From: Mycolicibacterium iranicum
GTDB lineage: Bacteria > Actinomycetota > Actinomycetes > Mycobacteriales > Mycobacteriaceae
NCBI RefSeq assembly: GCF_002101705.1
Contig: NZ_LQPC01000026.1
Location: forward strand, 310,001 to 374,000
Length of the DNA: 64,000 nt
Reading direction: 5' to 3'
Shown: positions 24,833 through 33,509 of the stretch, piece by piece
Layout: each line of letters opens with the position of its first letter
How positions within the stretch are numbered: the stretch's first letter is position 1
Notes under the pieces: generated by a model
What the model was told of the DNA's origin: nothing
Database searches by the model: none
The model's input: the letters and a program-made list of their open reading frames with translations, nothing else
Made by a program: the position numbers and the translations under genes

Positions 24833-26583
24833 ATCCCGCGTGGCGGGGGTGGGTTGACCTTTACTTTTGGGATGATTGGTGGGTGCAGGGTCGCTCTGAT
24901 GATCAGCGTGAGTTGTTGGATGCGGAGTCGGTTGCCGGGCATCTTCTGAAGTCCGACAGCATGTTTGCGTTCTTGGCAGCACATCGCCATGAGTTGTTTC
25001 CTGAGGCGATGTTCGCCGATCTCTTCCCGTCACGTCGGGGCCGTCCGAGTGTGCCTGCTGAGGTGATGGCCTCGGTGATCACGCTGCAGGCCCTGCACGG
25101 GCTCTCTGACAACGAAACCGTCGAGGCGGTGACCTTCGATCTGCGCTGGAAGGCGGCCTGCGGGCTACCGATCACCGCGGGGGCGTTTCACTCGACGACG
25201 CTGACCTACTGGCGACGTCGGTTGGCCGCCTCGGATCGCCCGGATCGCATCTTCGAGGCAGTCAAGTCCGTCATCGCGGCGACCGGGGTGTTGGCAGGCA
25301 AGACCCGGCGTGCGTTGGATTCCACCGTCCTCGACGATGCGGTGGCCACCCAGGACACCGTGACCCAGCTGATCGCCGCGATCCGCCGAGTGCGCCGCGA
25401 CGTCCCCGGTGCTGGGGCAGTCGTCGCTGTGCACTGCCACGCTCACGATTGGAACGACCCAGGTAAGCCGGCCATCGCCTGGAATGACAAGGCGGCTCGC
25501 AATCAGCTCGTCGATGCCCTAGTCGGCGATGCGCACCGCCTGCTGGGACACCTTCCTGAGCAGGACTTGGGGCCCCGCGCCGCTGAAGCGGTGGCGTTGT
25601 TGGCGTTGATCGCCGGCCAGGACGTCGAACCCGTCGAGGGCTCTGATGGCACCGACGGACACTGGCAGATCGCGCACAACGTTGCCCCGGACCGGGTGAT
25701 CTCCACGGTCGATCCCGAGGCCCGCCATGCGCATAAGACGGTGCACCGCCGCCAGGATGGCTTCAAAGCCCACATAGCGATCGAACCCGACACCGGGCTG
25801 ATCACCGACTGCGCACTGACCAAGGCCAACGGCCCCGATAATCACGAAGCCGTGATCGGACTGGCTCTACTCGACGGTGAGGACACTGCGGTGCGGGTAC
25901 TCGGCGATTCGGCCTACGGCACCGGCGCTGCCCGTGCCGCCTTGGCCGACTCCAAGCACATCGCGGTGATCAAACCGCTGCCGTTGCGCGCTCCGGTGCC
26001 CGGGGGTTTCACCACCGACGACTTCGCTATCGATGTCGATGCCCGCACCGTGACCTGTCCTGCCAACCACACGTTGTCGATCCCGCCCGGCGGCGGCGTG
26101 TGTTTCGGGAAACGCTGCAGCACATGCCCGTTGGCATCACAGTGCACTACCGCCAAGCGTGGCCGCAAACTCACCTTGACTGAATACGAACCCCTGCAAC
26201 GGGCTGCCCGCGCCCATGCCCGCGATCTGGGTTGGCAAGCTGAATACCGCCAACACCGCCCCATGGTGGAACGCTCGATCGCCTGGTTGACCCGCGGTAA
26301 CCGCAAAGTCCGCTACCGCGGTGTGGTCAAGAACAACCACTGGCTGCATCACCGCAGTGCCGCACTTAACTTGCGTCGCCTCATCACCATCGGCCTGACC
26401 CACACCGGCACCAACTGGGCCATCGCCTGACACCGACGAGGTCTTGCCTGCTTGAAAACCCCATGCCACGCTGAACACAGCGGGGTGACCTCGAATTCTG
26501 TCGGCCCTCGGGTCTGACTTACACCAACGCGCCACCGAGCGCTCTGAGGCACCCCGCCCCAAAACCCCTAATTCAGCAGACTC
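24818..26583 (+). mobile_element. Complete IS1182-family insertion sequence
   Basis: A 1,766-bp element bounded by perfect 15-bp inverted repeats GAGTCTGCTGAATTA (24818-24832) and TAATTCAGCAGACTC (26569-26583). CTAG flanks it on both sides (24814-24817 and 26584-26587). As CTAG is itself a palindrome, it could be a 4-bp target duplication or part of longer repeats. One intact transposase fills the element. It sits between a hairpin and the stop codon of the L7/L12-like gene. Intact ends and frame suggest recent, possibly active, transposition. Confidence 0.93.
24883..26430 (+). CDS. IS1182-family transposase
   Basis: A 515-residue DDE transposase. It has the N-terminal DUF772-type region (RRGRPSVPAEVMASVITLQALHGLSDNE), a first catalytic Asp candidate in RALDSTVLDDAV, the segment HKTVHRRQDGFKAHIA, a second Asp candidate in VRVLGDSAYGTG and a C-terminal DDE region with MVERSIAWLTRGNRKVRYRGV that supplies Glu. 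Four cysteines (CPANHT, CFGKRCSTC) sit before the last region. A GTG start at 24883 is used. The frame is intact, with no sign of decay, and fills the element between the terminal repeats. Confidence 0.95.
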   Translation: MQGRSDDQRELLDAESVAGHLLKSDSMFAFLAAHRHELFPEAMFADLFPSRRGRPSVPAEVMASVITLQALHGLSDNETVEAVTFDLRWKAACGLPITAGAFHSTTLTYWRRRLAASDRPDRIFEAVKSVIAATGVLAGKTRRALDSTVLDDAVATQDTVTQLIAAIRRVRRDVPGAGAVVAVHCHAHDWNDPGKPAIAWNDKAARNQLVDALVGDAHRLLGHLPEQDLGPRAAEAVALLALIAGQDVEPVEGSDGTDGHWQIAHNVAPDRVISTVDPEARHAHKTVHRRQDGFKAHIAIEPDTGLITDCALTKANGPDNHEAVIGLALLDGEDTAVRVLGDSAYGTGAARAALADSKHIAVIKPLPLRAPVPGGFTTDDFAIDVDARTVTCPANHTLSIPPGGGVCFGKRCSTCPLASQCTTAKRGRKLTLTEYEPLQRAARAHARDLGWQAEYRQHRPMVERSIAWLTRGNRKVRYRGVVKNNHWLHHRSAALNLRRLITIGLTHTGTNWAIA

Positions 26584-26587
26584 CTAG
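26569..26587 (-). repeat. Right terminal inverted repeat of the IS with CTAG flank
   Basis: TAATTCAGCAGACTC followed by CTAG. The CTAG supplies the TAG stop codon (26584-26586, minus strand) of the neighbouring L7/L12-like gene, so the insertion left that gene complete. Confidence 0.9.
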
Positions 26588-26874
26588 GGCGCCAGGGTGT
26601 CGACGATGTCCTTGGACTCCTTGAGCCCCAACCCCGTCTGTTCGCGCAGCACCTTGATGGCCTCGATCTTCTTGCCGGCAAGAGCCAGCTGCACGACCTC
26701 GGGACTGATGGGGGGCCCGGCCGCGGAAGGCACCGGCATCGACGCCGTCTCGGTCCGCGGTCCCGCAACACGCAGTGCCCATTCCAGCGCCGCGACCCGA
26801 CGTTCCAGCTCCTCCACCCGGCGACGCAGCCCACCGTCATCGAGACCGTCGTCTGATCGTCCGAAAATGCCCAT
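26584..26874 (-). CDS. Small protein with ribosomal L7/L12 C-terminal-like domain
   Basis: A 96-residue protein. Residues about 10-35 form a charged predicted coiled coil (LRRRVEELERRVAALEWALR), a short Pro/Ala linker follows, and residues 60-96 resemble the L7/L12 C-terminal domain (EAIKVLREQTGLGLKESKDI). True L7/L12 is longer and lies in rplJL, so this is a paralogue-like adaptor. Its stop codon is formed by the CTAG flank of the IS. The start ATG at 26874 matches the family start MGIFGR; a longer frame to 26901 is less likely. Function unknown. Confidence 0.8.
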   Translation of the reverse strand: MGIFGRSDDGLDDGGLRRRVEELERRVAALEWALRVAGPRTETASMPVPSAAGPPISPEVVQLALAGKKIEAIKVLREQTGLGLKESKDIVDTLAP

Positions 26875-26917
26875 GCGGCAAGTATGTCGTGTGCGCCGCA
26901 ACCAGGGGCCGCGTCGC

Positions 26918-27985
26918 TCACGCGGCGGCCGACGACTGCCGGATCTGGTTGCCGCCGGCCCTCTTCGCCTCGTACATCGCCATGTCAGCCGCGGCGAAGA
27001 CCCGCTCGATGAGGGTCGCGGTGTCTGCGCGAGGGTCTGTCACCGTGACACCGGCGATCCCGAGACTTGCGGTGACACCCCACTGATTCGATGCGATCGC
27101 CGAGCACAATCGACGCGCCAGCATCTCCATCTCGCGCGGCGGCGAGGCTTGCGCGACTGCGAACTCCTCGCCCCCGACGCGCGCTGTGATCACACCGGAC
27201 CCGCTCGCGGAGCGGAGCCTTTCAGCGACGTCGACGAGAACCTGGTCCCCCACCGCGTGGCCCAGCGTGTCGTTGAGCCGCTTGAACCCGTCGAGATCGA
27301 TCACCACGATGCTGAAACTTCCCGAGCCCCGGCGGGCAGCCTCGGCGACGAGGGCGCGCACCGACCGGCGGAAGCCGCGGCGGTTCGTCAGACCGGTCAG
27401 CGGGTCTGTGGACACCGCGTCGTTCCACAGCAGCCGTACCAGGATCTGACCGCCGAACGGGACCGTCAGCAGCCCGCCGGTGGACAGCAGCAACGTGGCC
27501 ACCGCCATCGCCACGTCGCCTGCCCACGCCATCCGCGCCGCGCACACCCCGGCCGTCACAAGCGCCGCGCTCACCGTGACGGCGAGCAGCCGCGGATTGT
27601 GGAAGGTCGCGACATAGGCGGCCAGCCCGACAAAGGCCCAGCAGGTCAGCAGTCCGGTATGCGGATCTGTCGCCGTCAGTGCGACGCAGGCGATGGCGGC
27701 ACTGCCGAGGACCGAGAAAACAGTCGATTGTCGCCGACTCGGCCAGCGCACCGCATACGTGACGGCTATGCCGACGAACACCACAGCAATCGCCAACACC
27801 ACACCGCTGGCGGCCCCCTGCTGACCGGACGGGCTGATCGCCATCAAGGCGATGGCGGCCGCGAGCGCCGTCATGATCGCGGCCATCACCACAGACGAAA
27901 CGCGCAGGAGCCGACGTGACGCCAGGTACTCCGACAGCCATTCATGGCGGTCCGGCTGTCGCCACCACTGGCGGATGTGGTTCAC
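26918..27985 (-). CDS. Membrane-bound GGDEF diguanylate cyclase (second copy)
   Basis: A predicted cyclic di-GMP synthase of 355 residues. The N-terminus IRQWWRQPDRHEWLSEYL is followed by about six hydrophobic segments, then LTNRRGFRRSVRAL, DLDGFKRLNDTLGHAVGD and the active loop RVGGEEF. The RxxD allosteric site is not present before the loop. Overall layout and the WW start resemble the cyclase at 10102-11193. A GTG start at 27985 is used. It is divergent from the oligopeptidase gene. No phosphodiesterase (EAL or HD-GYP) is encoded in the window. Confidence 0.87.
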   Translation of the reverse strand: MNHIRQWWRQPDRHEWLSEYLASRRLLRVSSVVMAAIMTALAAAIALMAISPSGQQGAASGVVLAIAVVFVGIAVTYAVRWPSRRQSTVFSVLGSAAIACVALTATDPHTGLLTCWAFVGLAAYVATFHNPRLLAVTVSAALVTAGVCAARMAWAGDVAMAVATLLLSTGGLLTVPFGGQILVRLLWNDAVSTDPLTGLTNRRGFRRSVRALVAEAARRGSGSFSIVVIDLDGFKRLNDTLGHAVGDQVLVDVAERLRSASGSGVITARVGGEEFAVAQASPPREMEMLARRLCSAIASNQWGVTASLGIAGVTVTDPRADTATLIERVFAAADMAMYEAKRAGGNQIRQSSAAA

Positions 27986-28082
27986 CGTGGCCCCCGATGC
28001 TCACCTGGGGCGATAGTACCCAGTCCACCGGGCGCAGCAGCCGAATCGAACACGTCCGGTCGGGGTGGTCAGAATGGGGGGC

Positions 28083-30101
28083 GTGACGAACCCCGCGCAT
28101 ACCGACGACCCGTACCTGTGGCTCGAAGACGTCACCGGCGACGATGCGCTCGCCTGGGTCCGCGAACACAACGCGCCGACGGTGGCCGAGCTCAGCGGCA
28201 AGCGTTTCGAGCAGATGCGGGCCGAGGCGCTGGAAGTTCTCGACACCGATGCGCGGATCCCGTATGTGCGCAGGCGCGGCGAGTACCTATACAACTTCTG
28301 GCGCGACGCGGCCAACCAGAAGGGCCTGTGGCGGCGCACGACGCTGGAGAGTTACCGCACCGAGAAGCCGGACTGGGAGGTCATCATCGACCTCGACGAA
28401 CTCGCGCGCGCCGACGACGAGAACTGGGTGTGGGCCGGCGCGGATGTGCTCGAACCGGACTATTCACTGGCTCTGATCAGCTTGTCGCGCGGCGGCTCCG
28501 ATGCCGCGGTGGTTCGTGAATTCGACATGCGGACAAAAGTCTTTGTGGACGGCGGATTCGAACTGGCCGAGGCCAAGTCGCAGGTGTCCTGGGAGGACGA
28601 GAACACTCTGCTGGTCGGCACCGACTTCGGCGAGGGGTCGCTCACCGAGTCGGGCTATCCGCGGCTGGTCAAGCGGTGGCGGCGCGGCACCCCGCTGTCG
28701 GAGGCCGAAACAGTGTTCAGCGGTGCGGAATCGGACGTGGTCGTCGCGGGCTCTCGGGATCACACCGAGGGTTTCGAACGCACGCTGGTGAGCCGGGCCT
28801 TCGACTTCTTCAACGAGCGGGTCTACGAACTGCGCGACGGCGAGCTGATCCGCATCGACACCCCTACCGACGCGAGCATCTCGATCCACCGGGAGTGGCT
28901 GCTGATCGAGTTGCGCACCGAGTGGCAGTACGGCACCCAAACGTATCCGGCCGGTTCCCTGATCGCCGCCGACTACGAGAAATTCCTCAGTGGCACAGCA
29001 GAATTGCAGGTGGTGTTCAGTCCGGATGCGCACACCTGCCTGCACCACTATGCGTGGACGCGTGATCGCCTCGTCGTGGTGACGCTGGCCGATGTGGCCA
29101 GCCGTGTCGCGATCTACACGCCCGGCGCGTGGATCTCCCAACCGGTGCCCGGACTGCCGGAGAACACCAACACCGTGATCGTCGGCACAGATCCGTTGGG
29201 CGACGAGATGTTCCTGGACTCTTCGGGTTTCCTCACTCCGTCTCGCCTGCTATACGGATCTGCCGACGGGAACCTCAGCGAGATCAAGCGGGCACCGTCG
29301 TTCTTCGACGCCTCCGATCTGGAGGTGTCGCAGTTCTTCGCGACCTCCGATGACGGCACCGCCGTCCCCTACTTCGTGGTCGGACACCGGCACCGCCGGA
29401 CCCCCGGTCCGACGCTGCTCGGTGGTTACGGCGGGTTCGAGGTGGCGCGCACGCCGGGCTACGACGGCGTTCTCGGCCGACTCTGGCTGTCGCGGGGCGG
29501 CACCTACGTGCTGGCCAACATCCGGGGAGGCGGCGAGTACGGGCCGACGTGGCACACCCAGGCCATGCGCGAGGGCAGGCACCTCGTCGGCGAGGACTTC
29601 GCTGCTGTGGCAAAGGATCTGGTCGAACGCGGGATCACCACCGTCGACCAACTCGGCGCACAGGGCGGAAGCAACGGCGGGCTGCTGATGGGAATCATGC
29701 TGACCAAGTACCCCGAACTGTTCGGCGGCCTGGTGTGCAGCGTGCCACTGCTCGACATGAAGCGCTTTCATCTTCTGCTTGCCGGCGCCTCGTGGGTCGC
29801 GGAGTACGGCGATCCCGATGATCCCGACGACTGGAAGTTCATCTCCGAATACTCCCCCTATCAGAATATTTCGACGGACAGGCGATACCCGCCGGTTCTC
29901 ATCACCACGTCAACCCGTGACGACCGGGTTCATCCCGGCCATGCGAGGAAGATGACCGCCGCTCTCGAGGCGGCCGGGCACCCGGTCAGCTACTACGAGA
30001 ACATCGAGGGCGGTCACGCCGGCGCGTCGGACAATCCGCAGATCGCCTTCCGGTCCGCCCTCGTCTTCGAGTACCTGCTGCGCACCCTGAACGGACACTG
30101 A
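28083..30101 (+). CDS. Prolyl oligopeptidase family serine peptidase (Rv0457c-like)
   Basis: A cytosolic S9-family peptidase cutting short peptides after proline. An N-terminal beta-propeller begins DDPYLWLEDVTGDDALAWVR, and the C-terminal alpha/beta-hydrolase domain carries the nucleophile in GGSNGGLLMG (near residue 530), an Asp in TRDDRVHPGHARKM (near 612) and a His in GGHAGASD (near 645). Length is about 672 residues, as in M. tuberculosis Rv0457c. GTG at 28083 is chosen, with ATG at 28074 and GTG at 28065 as other options. It is followed 1 bp later by a lipoprotein gene, so they may be co-transcribed. Confidence 0.93.
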   Translation: MTNPAHTDDPYLWLEDVTGDDALAWVREHNAPTVAELSGKRFEQMRAEALEVLDTDARIPYVRRRGEYLYNFWRDAANQKGLWRRTTLESYRTEKPDWEVIIDLDELARADDENWVWAGADVLEPDYSLALISLSRGGSDAAVVREFDMRTKVFVDGGFELAEAKSQVSWEDENTLLVGTDFGEGSLTESGYPRLVKRWRRGTPLSEAETVFSGAESDVVVAGSRDHTEGFERTLVSRAFDFFNERVYELRDGELIRIDTPTDASISIHREWLLIELRTEWQYGTQTYPAGSLIAADYEKFLSGTAELQVVFSPDAHTCLHHYAWTRDRLVVVTLADVASRVAIYTPGAWISQPVPGLPENTNTVIVGTDPLGDEMFLDSSGFLTPSRLLYGSADGNLSEIKRAPSFFDASDLEVSQFFATSDDGTAVPYFVVGHRHRRTPGPTLLGGYGGFEVARTPGYDGVLGRLWLSRGGTYVLANIRGGGEYGPTWHTQAMREGRHLVGEDFAAVAKDLVERGITTVDQLGAQGGSNGGLLMGIMLTKYPELFGGLVCSVPLLDMKRFHLLLAGASWVAEYGDPDDPDDWKFISEYSPYQNISTDRRYPPVLITTSTRDDRVHPGHARKMTAALEAAGHPVSYYENIEGGHAGASDNPQIAFRSALVFEYLLRTLNGH

Positions 30102-30102
30102 C

Positions 30103-30756
30103 ATGACCAACTGGACAACGCTTTTCGGCGCCACTGCCGCGTCAGCTCTGCTGCTGACCGGATGCTCCCAGAACATCACCGGAACCGCCGTGACAGCGGT
30201 GGCCGGCGCCGGCGATATCAGTGCGGCCGGGGGCGACGAAGCGCAGTGCACCACCGTCGATGCACCGCTCGACGACATTCCCAGCGAGGACGACAGTGAA
30301 CCACTGCTGCGCATCCCGGTGCCCGACGGTTGGGAACGCAACTCGATGATGGACAGCGAAATCATCCGCTACACCATCGTTTCGACCGATCTCATCAGCA
30401 ACGACTTCGCCCCCAACGCCGTCGTCACCCTCGAGTCGGTGCGCGGTATCGAGGCACCCGAGGACGTGTTCGAAGAAAACCGGGCAAACTTGGAGAACGG
30501 CCTCGGCGCATTCGATCTGAAACCCGTCAGCAACACCACCTGCGGATTGCCCTCCGAGACAACTCATTACGTTGCTCCGCCGATGGGTCCGGCACCGGAG
30601 CGGCCGATCATCATGCATGCCGTGGTCGCCGAGGACAGAGGGTCCACCTTCCTCGCCACACTCACCATCCAGACCACCAATCCCACCGATCCGAGGTACG
30701 TCGCCGACTCACAGGAAATCATCGACGGGTTCCAAATGCTGGTGCCGGGATCATGA
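30103..30756 (+). CDS. LpqN/LpqT-like lipoprotein
   Basis: A secreted lipoprotein of 217 residues. The signal peptide ends in the lipobox LLTGC, with Cys21. The mature part fits the LpqN/LpqT pattern (IPVPDGWERN, FAPNAVVTLESV, DPRYVADSQEIIDGFQ). Two cysteines in the mature domain (near 47 and 146) could form a disulfide. It begins one base after the oligopeptidase stop and its own stop overlaps the next ATG by 4 bp. The family is mycobacterial and linked to the envelope; the exact role is unknown. Confidence 0.87.
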   Translation: MTNWTTLFGATAASALLLTGCSQNITGTAVTAVAGAGDISAAGGDEAQCTTVDAPLDDIPSEDDSEPLLRIPVPDGWERNSMMDSEIIRYTIVSTDLISNDFAPNAVVTLESVRGIEAPEDVFEENRANLENGLGAFDLKPVSNTTCGLPSETTHYVAPPMGPAPERPIIMHAVVAEDRGSTFLATLTIQTTNPTDPRYVADSQEIIDGFQMLVPGS

Positions 30757-31073
30757 GCACGTGGTCGTACGCACTGCTCGGCGCGGGCGCACTCGCGCTC
30801 GTCCTGGGAGCCGCCCTACCCGGATGGGACACTCCCACCCTGCCCAAGCGTGCGGTCAAGCGGCGCATCTACTGGGCGGGGACCGCTACCGGGGTCGTTC
30901 TGGTGTTCCTGGGCGGCCTGCCGGACCTTCAGAGTTCGGTCGCATTCGTGGTCGCCGCGCTCATTCTGATGGTGGGCTCGGCGTATTTCCGGACCCCGAA
31001 CATCAAAATCGGCGGCACGATCTATTCGGCATACGAACCGCATCGGCAACCCGACCCGCCGCCGGCGGTGTAA
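30753..31073 (+). CDS. Small membrane protein following the LpqN-like lipoprotein
   Basis: A 106-residue protein with three hydrophobic stretches (SYALLGAGALALVLGAALPG, WAGTATGVVLVFLGGLP and SVAFVVAALILMVGSAYF) and a Pro-rich tail. Its ATG overlaps the lipoprotein stop (ATGA), which indicates coupled translation and a likely shared role at the envelope. No domain is recognised. Confidence 0.78.
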   Translation: MSTWSYALLGAGALALVLGAALPGWDTPTLPKRAVKRRIYWAGTATGVVLVFLGGLPDLQSSVAFVVAALILMVGSAYFRTPNIKIGGTIYSAYEPHRQPDPPPAV

Positions 31074-31146
31074 CGCTCGGCGCGCTTCTCGGCACTACCC
31101 GGTGATGGCTTCGCTGCCCGGCGGGGCCCGCTCCGAGAGGATCGCC

Positions 31147-31629
31147 ATGACCGCCACCACCAGAACCTCGCTCCCCACTCGCCTCTCCCAACTGGAGGGC
31201 GTCAGCGGCGCGCTCGCCCGCTACGGACTCGTCGTCGTCCTCGCCTGGATCGGCGCGCTGAAGTTCACCGACTACGAGGCGCAGGGCATCGCACCGCTTG
31301 TCTCCAACAGCCCATTCATGAGCTGGGTTTACGAGATCTTCTCCGTCGGCACGTTCTCGGCGTTGCTCGGCGTTCTTGAGCTCGCCACCGCCGCGCTGAT
31401 CGCCGTCAAGCCGTGGTGGCCCCGGCTGTCGGCGGTCGGCAGCGCGATCGCGATCGGCCTGTTCGTCGCGACGCTGAGCTTCCTGTTCACCACCCCCGGC
31501 GTTTTCGAGGCCTCCGCAGGCGGCTTCCCCGCCCTGTCCTCGACCGGCCAGTTCCTCATCAAGGACGTCGCGCTCCTGGGAATCGCGGCATGGACTTTCG
31601 CCGACGCGCTGCGGAGTTCACACTTCTGA
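31147..31629 (+). CDS. RclC/YkgB-like (DUF417) membrane protein
   Basis: An integral membrane protein of 160 residues, related to E. coli RclC, which takes part in reactive chlorine resistance. Family hallmarks are WIGALKFTDYEAQGIAPLV, SNSPFMSWVYE, TLSFLFTTPGVF and GGFPALSSTGQFLIKD. Four membrane segments are likely. ATG at 31147 has GAGAGGA six bases upstream; a frame start at 31102 is not supported. The ECF sigma gene starts one base after its stop, forming an operon with the sigma factor and a zinc anti-sigma factor, which suggests an oxidant-responsive unit. Confidence 0.87.
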   Translation: MTATTRTSLPTRLSQLEGVSGALARYGLVVVLAWIGALKFTDYEAQGIAPLVSNSPFMSWVYEIFSVGTFSALLGVLELATAALIAVKPWWPRLSAVGSAIAIGLFVATLSFLFTTPGVFEASAGGFPALSSTGQFLIKDVALLGIAAWTFADALRSSHF

Positions 31630-31630
31630 C

Positions 31631-32266
31631 ATGACGAGCACGTCGACCGACGAGGCCGACCTCATCGCCGCACTCCGAGCGCGCGATGAGGTCGCCTTCG
31701 CGACTCTGGTCGATACTCACACGCCGGCGATGCTTCGGCTCGCGCGCGGCTACGTGCCCAATCACGCGATCGCCGAGGAGGTCGTCCAAGAGGCATGGCT
31801 CGCCCTGCTCAAGGGTCTGGACGGATTTGAAGGTCGATCATCCTTGCGCACATGGCTTTTCACGGTGCTGATCAATATCGCCAAGAAGCGCGGCCTCCGG
31901 GAGCGCAGTGATGCCGACGTCGCGGTGCTCGCCTACACCGGCGGCACCGTTGACCCGGCACGATTCCGCGACAACGACGATCTCTACCCGGGCCACTGGA
32001 AACCCGACGAGATGCCGGTACCGTTCCCCGACACCCCGGAGGGCTCGGTGCTCGGCGACGAACTGCTGCGCATCACCCGAGGTGAGTTGGACAAGCTTCC
32101 CGAACGGCAGCGTGTCGTGGTGACGATGCGGGACATGCTCGATATGGACTCCGCGGAAGTCAGCGAACTACTGGGTATCACCGCTACCAATCAGCGGGTA
32201 CTCCTGCATCGGGGACGCGCCGCGATCAGACAGGCGTTGGAGTGCTACGTGAAGGAGGAGATGTGA
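31631..32266 (+). CDS. ECF-type RNA polymerase sigma factor
   Basis: A sigma-70-family ECF factor of 211 residues. Region 2 runs from about residue 25 (FATLVDTHTPAMLRLARGYV, AEEVVQEAWLALLKGLDGFE, SLRTWLFTVLINIAKKRG) and region 4 from about 150 (LDKLPERQRVVVTMRDMLDM, SELLGITATNQRVLLHRGRA). A long acidic linker (near 100-145, with GHWKPDEMPVPF) joins them. ATG at 31631 follows the RclC-like stop by 1 bp, and the anti-sigma GTG overlaps its stop by 4 bp. Target promoters are unknown, but its own operon is a likely target. Confidence 0.92.
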   Translation: MTSTSTDEADLIAALRARDEVAFATLVDTHTPAMLRLARGYVPNHAIAEEVVQEAWLALLKGLDGFEGRSSLRTWLFTVLINIAKKRGLRERSDADVAVLAYTGGTVDPARFRDNDDLYPGHWKPDEMPVPFPDTPEGSVLGDELLRITRGELDKLPERQRVVVTMRDMLDMDSAEVSELLGITATNQRVLLHRGRAAIRQALECYVKEEM

Positions 32267-32505
32267 CCGACTCACGTCCGCTCAACTGCAACGAACTCGT
32301 CGAGCTGGTGACCGACTACCTCGACGGGACGCTCGATCTGGAGACCCGGGCCCGGTTCGACGAGCACCTGATGGGCTGCGAGGGCTGCGACAACTATCTG
32401 CAGCAATTCCGCACCACCGTCGCCACGCTGGGCAAGGTGCCCGAGGACGCGCTGGAGCCCGCCTTCCGCGACAAGCTGCTCGACGCGTTCCGGGGCTGGC
32501 ACTGA
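32263..32505 (+). CDS. Zinc-binding anti-sigma factor (ZAS-like)
   Basis: An 80-residue protein with the HxxxCxxC zinc motif HLMGCEGC near residues 35-42 and an upstream Cys in LNCNELVELVTDYLDG. That is the layout of short cytosolic anti-sigma domains that hold an ECF sigma factor inactive until oxidised. GTG at 32263 has GGAGG just upstream and overlaps the sigma stop by 4 bp. No membrane segment follows, so it is a soluble redox-type anti-sigma. The pairing with the sigma factor is inferred from the fused gene order. Confidence 0.9.
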   Translation: MTDSRPLNCNELVELVTDYLDGTLDLETRARFDEHLMGCEGCDNYLQQFRTTVATLGKVPEDALEPAFRDKLLDAFRGWH

Positions 32506-32557
32506 CGCCACTCCCGGTGCTTGACTTCCCACTTCGAGGTGGGTCGACTACATATCC

Positions 32558-33469
32558 ATGCCCGAAGCTGCGCCGCCCGAATTCGAGACCCTGCTCTACA
32601 GCACTCGCGAGGCAGTCGCGACGATCACGCTGAACCGGCCGGAGCGTCTCAACACCATCGTCCCGCCCATGCCCGACGAGATCGAGAAGGCGATCGGTCT
32701 TGCCGAACGTGATCCCTCGGTCAAGGTCATCGTGCTGCGAGGCGCGGGTCGCGCATTCTCGGGCGGTTACGACTTCGGGGGCGGTTTCGGCCACTGGGGC
32801 GAGTCGATGAACACCGACGGCCAGTGGGACCCGGGCAAAGACTTCGCGATGGTCAGCGCCAGAGAGACGGGACCGACGCAGAAGTTCATGGCGATCTGGC
32901 GCGCCTCCAAACCCGTGATCGCGCAGGTTCACGGCTGGTGCGTCGGAGGCGCCAGTGATTACGCGCTGTGCGCCGATCTCGTTGTCGCCAGCGACGACGC
33001 CGTCATCGGCACCCCCTACGCACGAATGTGGGGCGCCTATCTGACCGGCATGTGGCTTTACCGGCTGTCGCTGGCGAAGGTGAAGTGGCACTCCCTGACC
33101 GGTGAACCGCTGACCGGAAAAGAAGCCGCCGCAGTGGAATTGATCAACGAGTCGGTGCCGTTCGAGCGACTGGAATCCCGTGTCGCCGAGATCGCCGCGA
33201 AGCTGTGCTCGATTCCGCTGTCACAACTTCAGGCGCAGAAGCTGATCGTCAACCAGGCCTACGAGAACATGGGCCTGGCGTCGACACAGACCCTCGGCGG
33301 GATCCTCGACGGACTGATGCGCAACACCCCGGAGGCGCTGGACTTCATCGACACCGCCGCTCGGGACGGTGTGCGCGCGGCCGTCGAGCGCCGTGATGGC
33401 CCGTGGGGCGATTACAGCCAGGCGCCGCCGGAGAGGCGCCCCGACCCGTCGCACGTCATCAACCCGTGA
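32558..33469 (+). CDS. echA2: Enoyl-CoA hydratase/isomerase EchA2-like
   Basis: A crotonase-superfamily protein of 303 residues, close to M. tuberculosis EchA2 (Rv0456c). It has TLNRPERLNTI at the start, the oxyanion-hole segments RGAGRAFSGGYDF and HGWCVGGASDYALCADLVV, and an inserted region with GHWGESMNTDGQWDPG. The catalytic Glu pair of true hydratases is not obvious at the usual places, so isomerase or other CoA activities are possible. The gene stands 52 bp after the anti-sigma gene and likely has its own promoter. Confidence 0.88.
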   Translation: MPEAAPPEFETLLYSTREAVATITLNRPERLNTIVPPMPDEIEKAIGLAERDPSVKVIVLRGAGRAFSGGYDFGGGFGHWGESMNTDGQWDPGKDFAMVSARETGPTQKFMAIWRASKPVIAQVHGWCVGGASDYALCADLVVASDDAVIGTPYARMWGAYLTGMWLYRLSLAKVKWHSLTGEPLTGKEAAAVELINESVPFERLESRVAEIAAKLCSIPLSQLQAQKLIVNQAYENMGLASTQTLGGILDGLMRNTPEALDFIDTAARDGVRAAVERRDGPWGDYSQAPPERRPDPSHVINP

Positions 33470-33474
33470 TCCAT

Positions 33475-33503
33475 TTACGTTACGCACCCGTTTCGTTTAT
33501 GCT
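33475..33503 (+). promoter_or_regulatory. Candidate promoter of the flavin monooxygenase gene (possibly leaderless)
   Basis: TTACGT (33475-33480) and TATGCT (33498-33503) are separated by 17 bp, a good sigma-A-like pair in an AT-rich gap. The predicted start site falls at about 33509-33510, the first base of the ATG, which suggests a leaderless mRNA. No clear Shine-Dalgarno site is present. The TetR encoded downstream could bind here. Confidence 0.45.
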
Positions 33504-33509
33504 CGTTCC

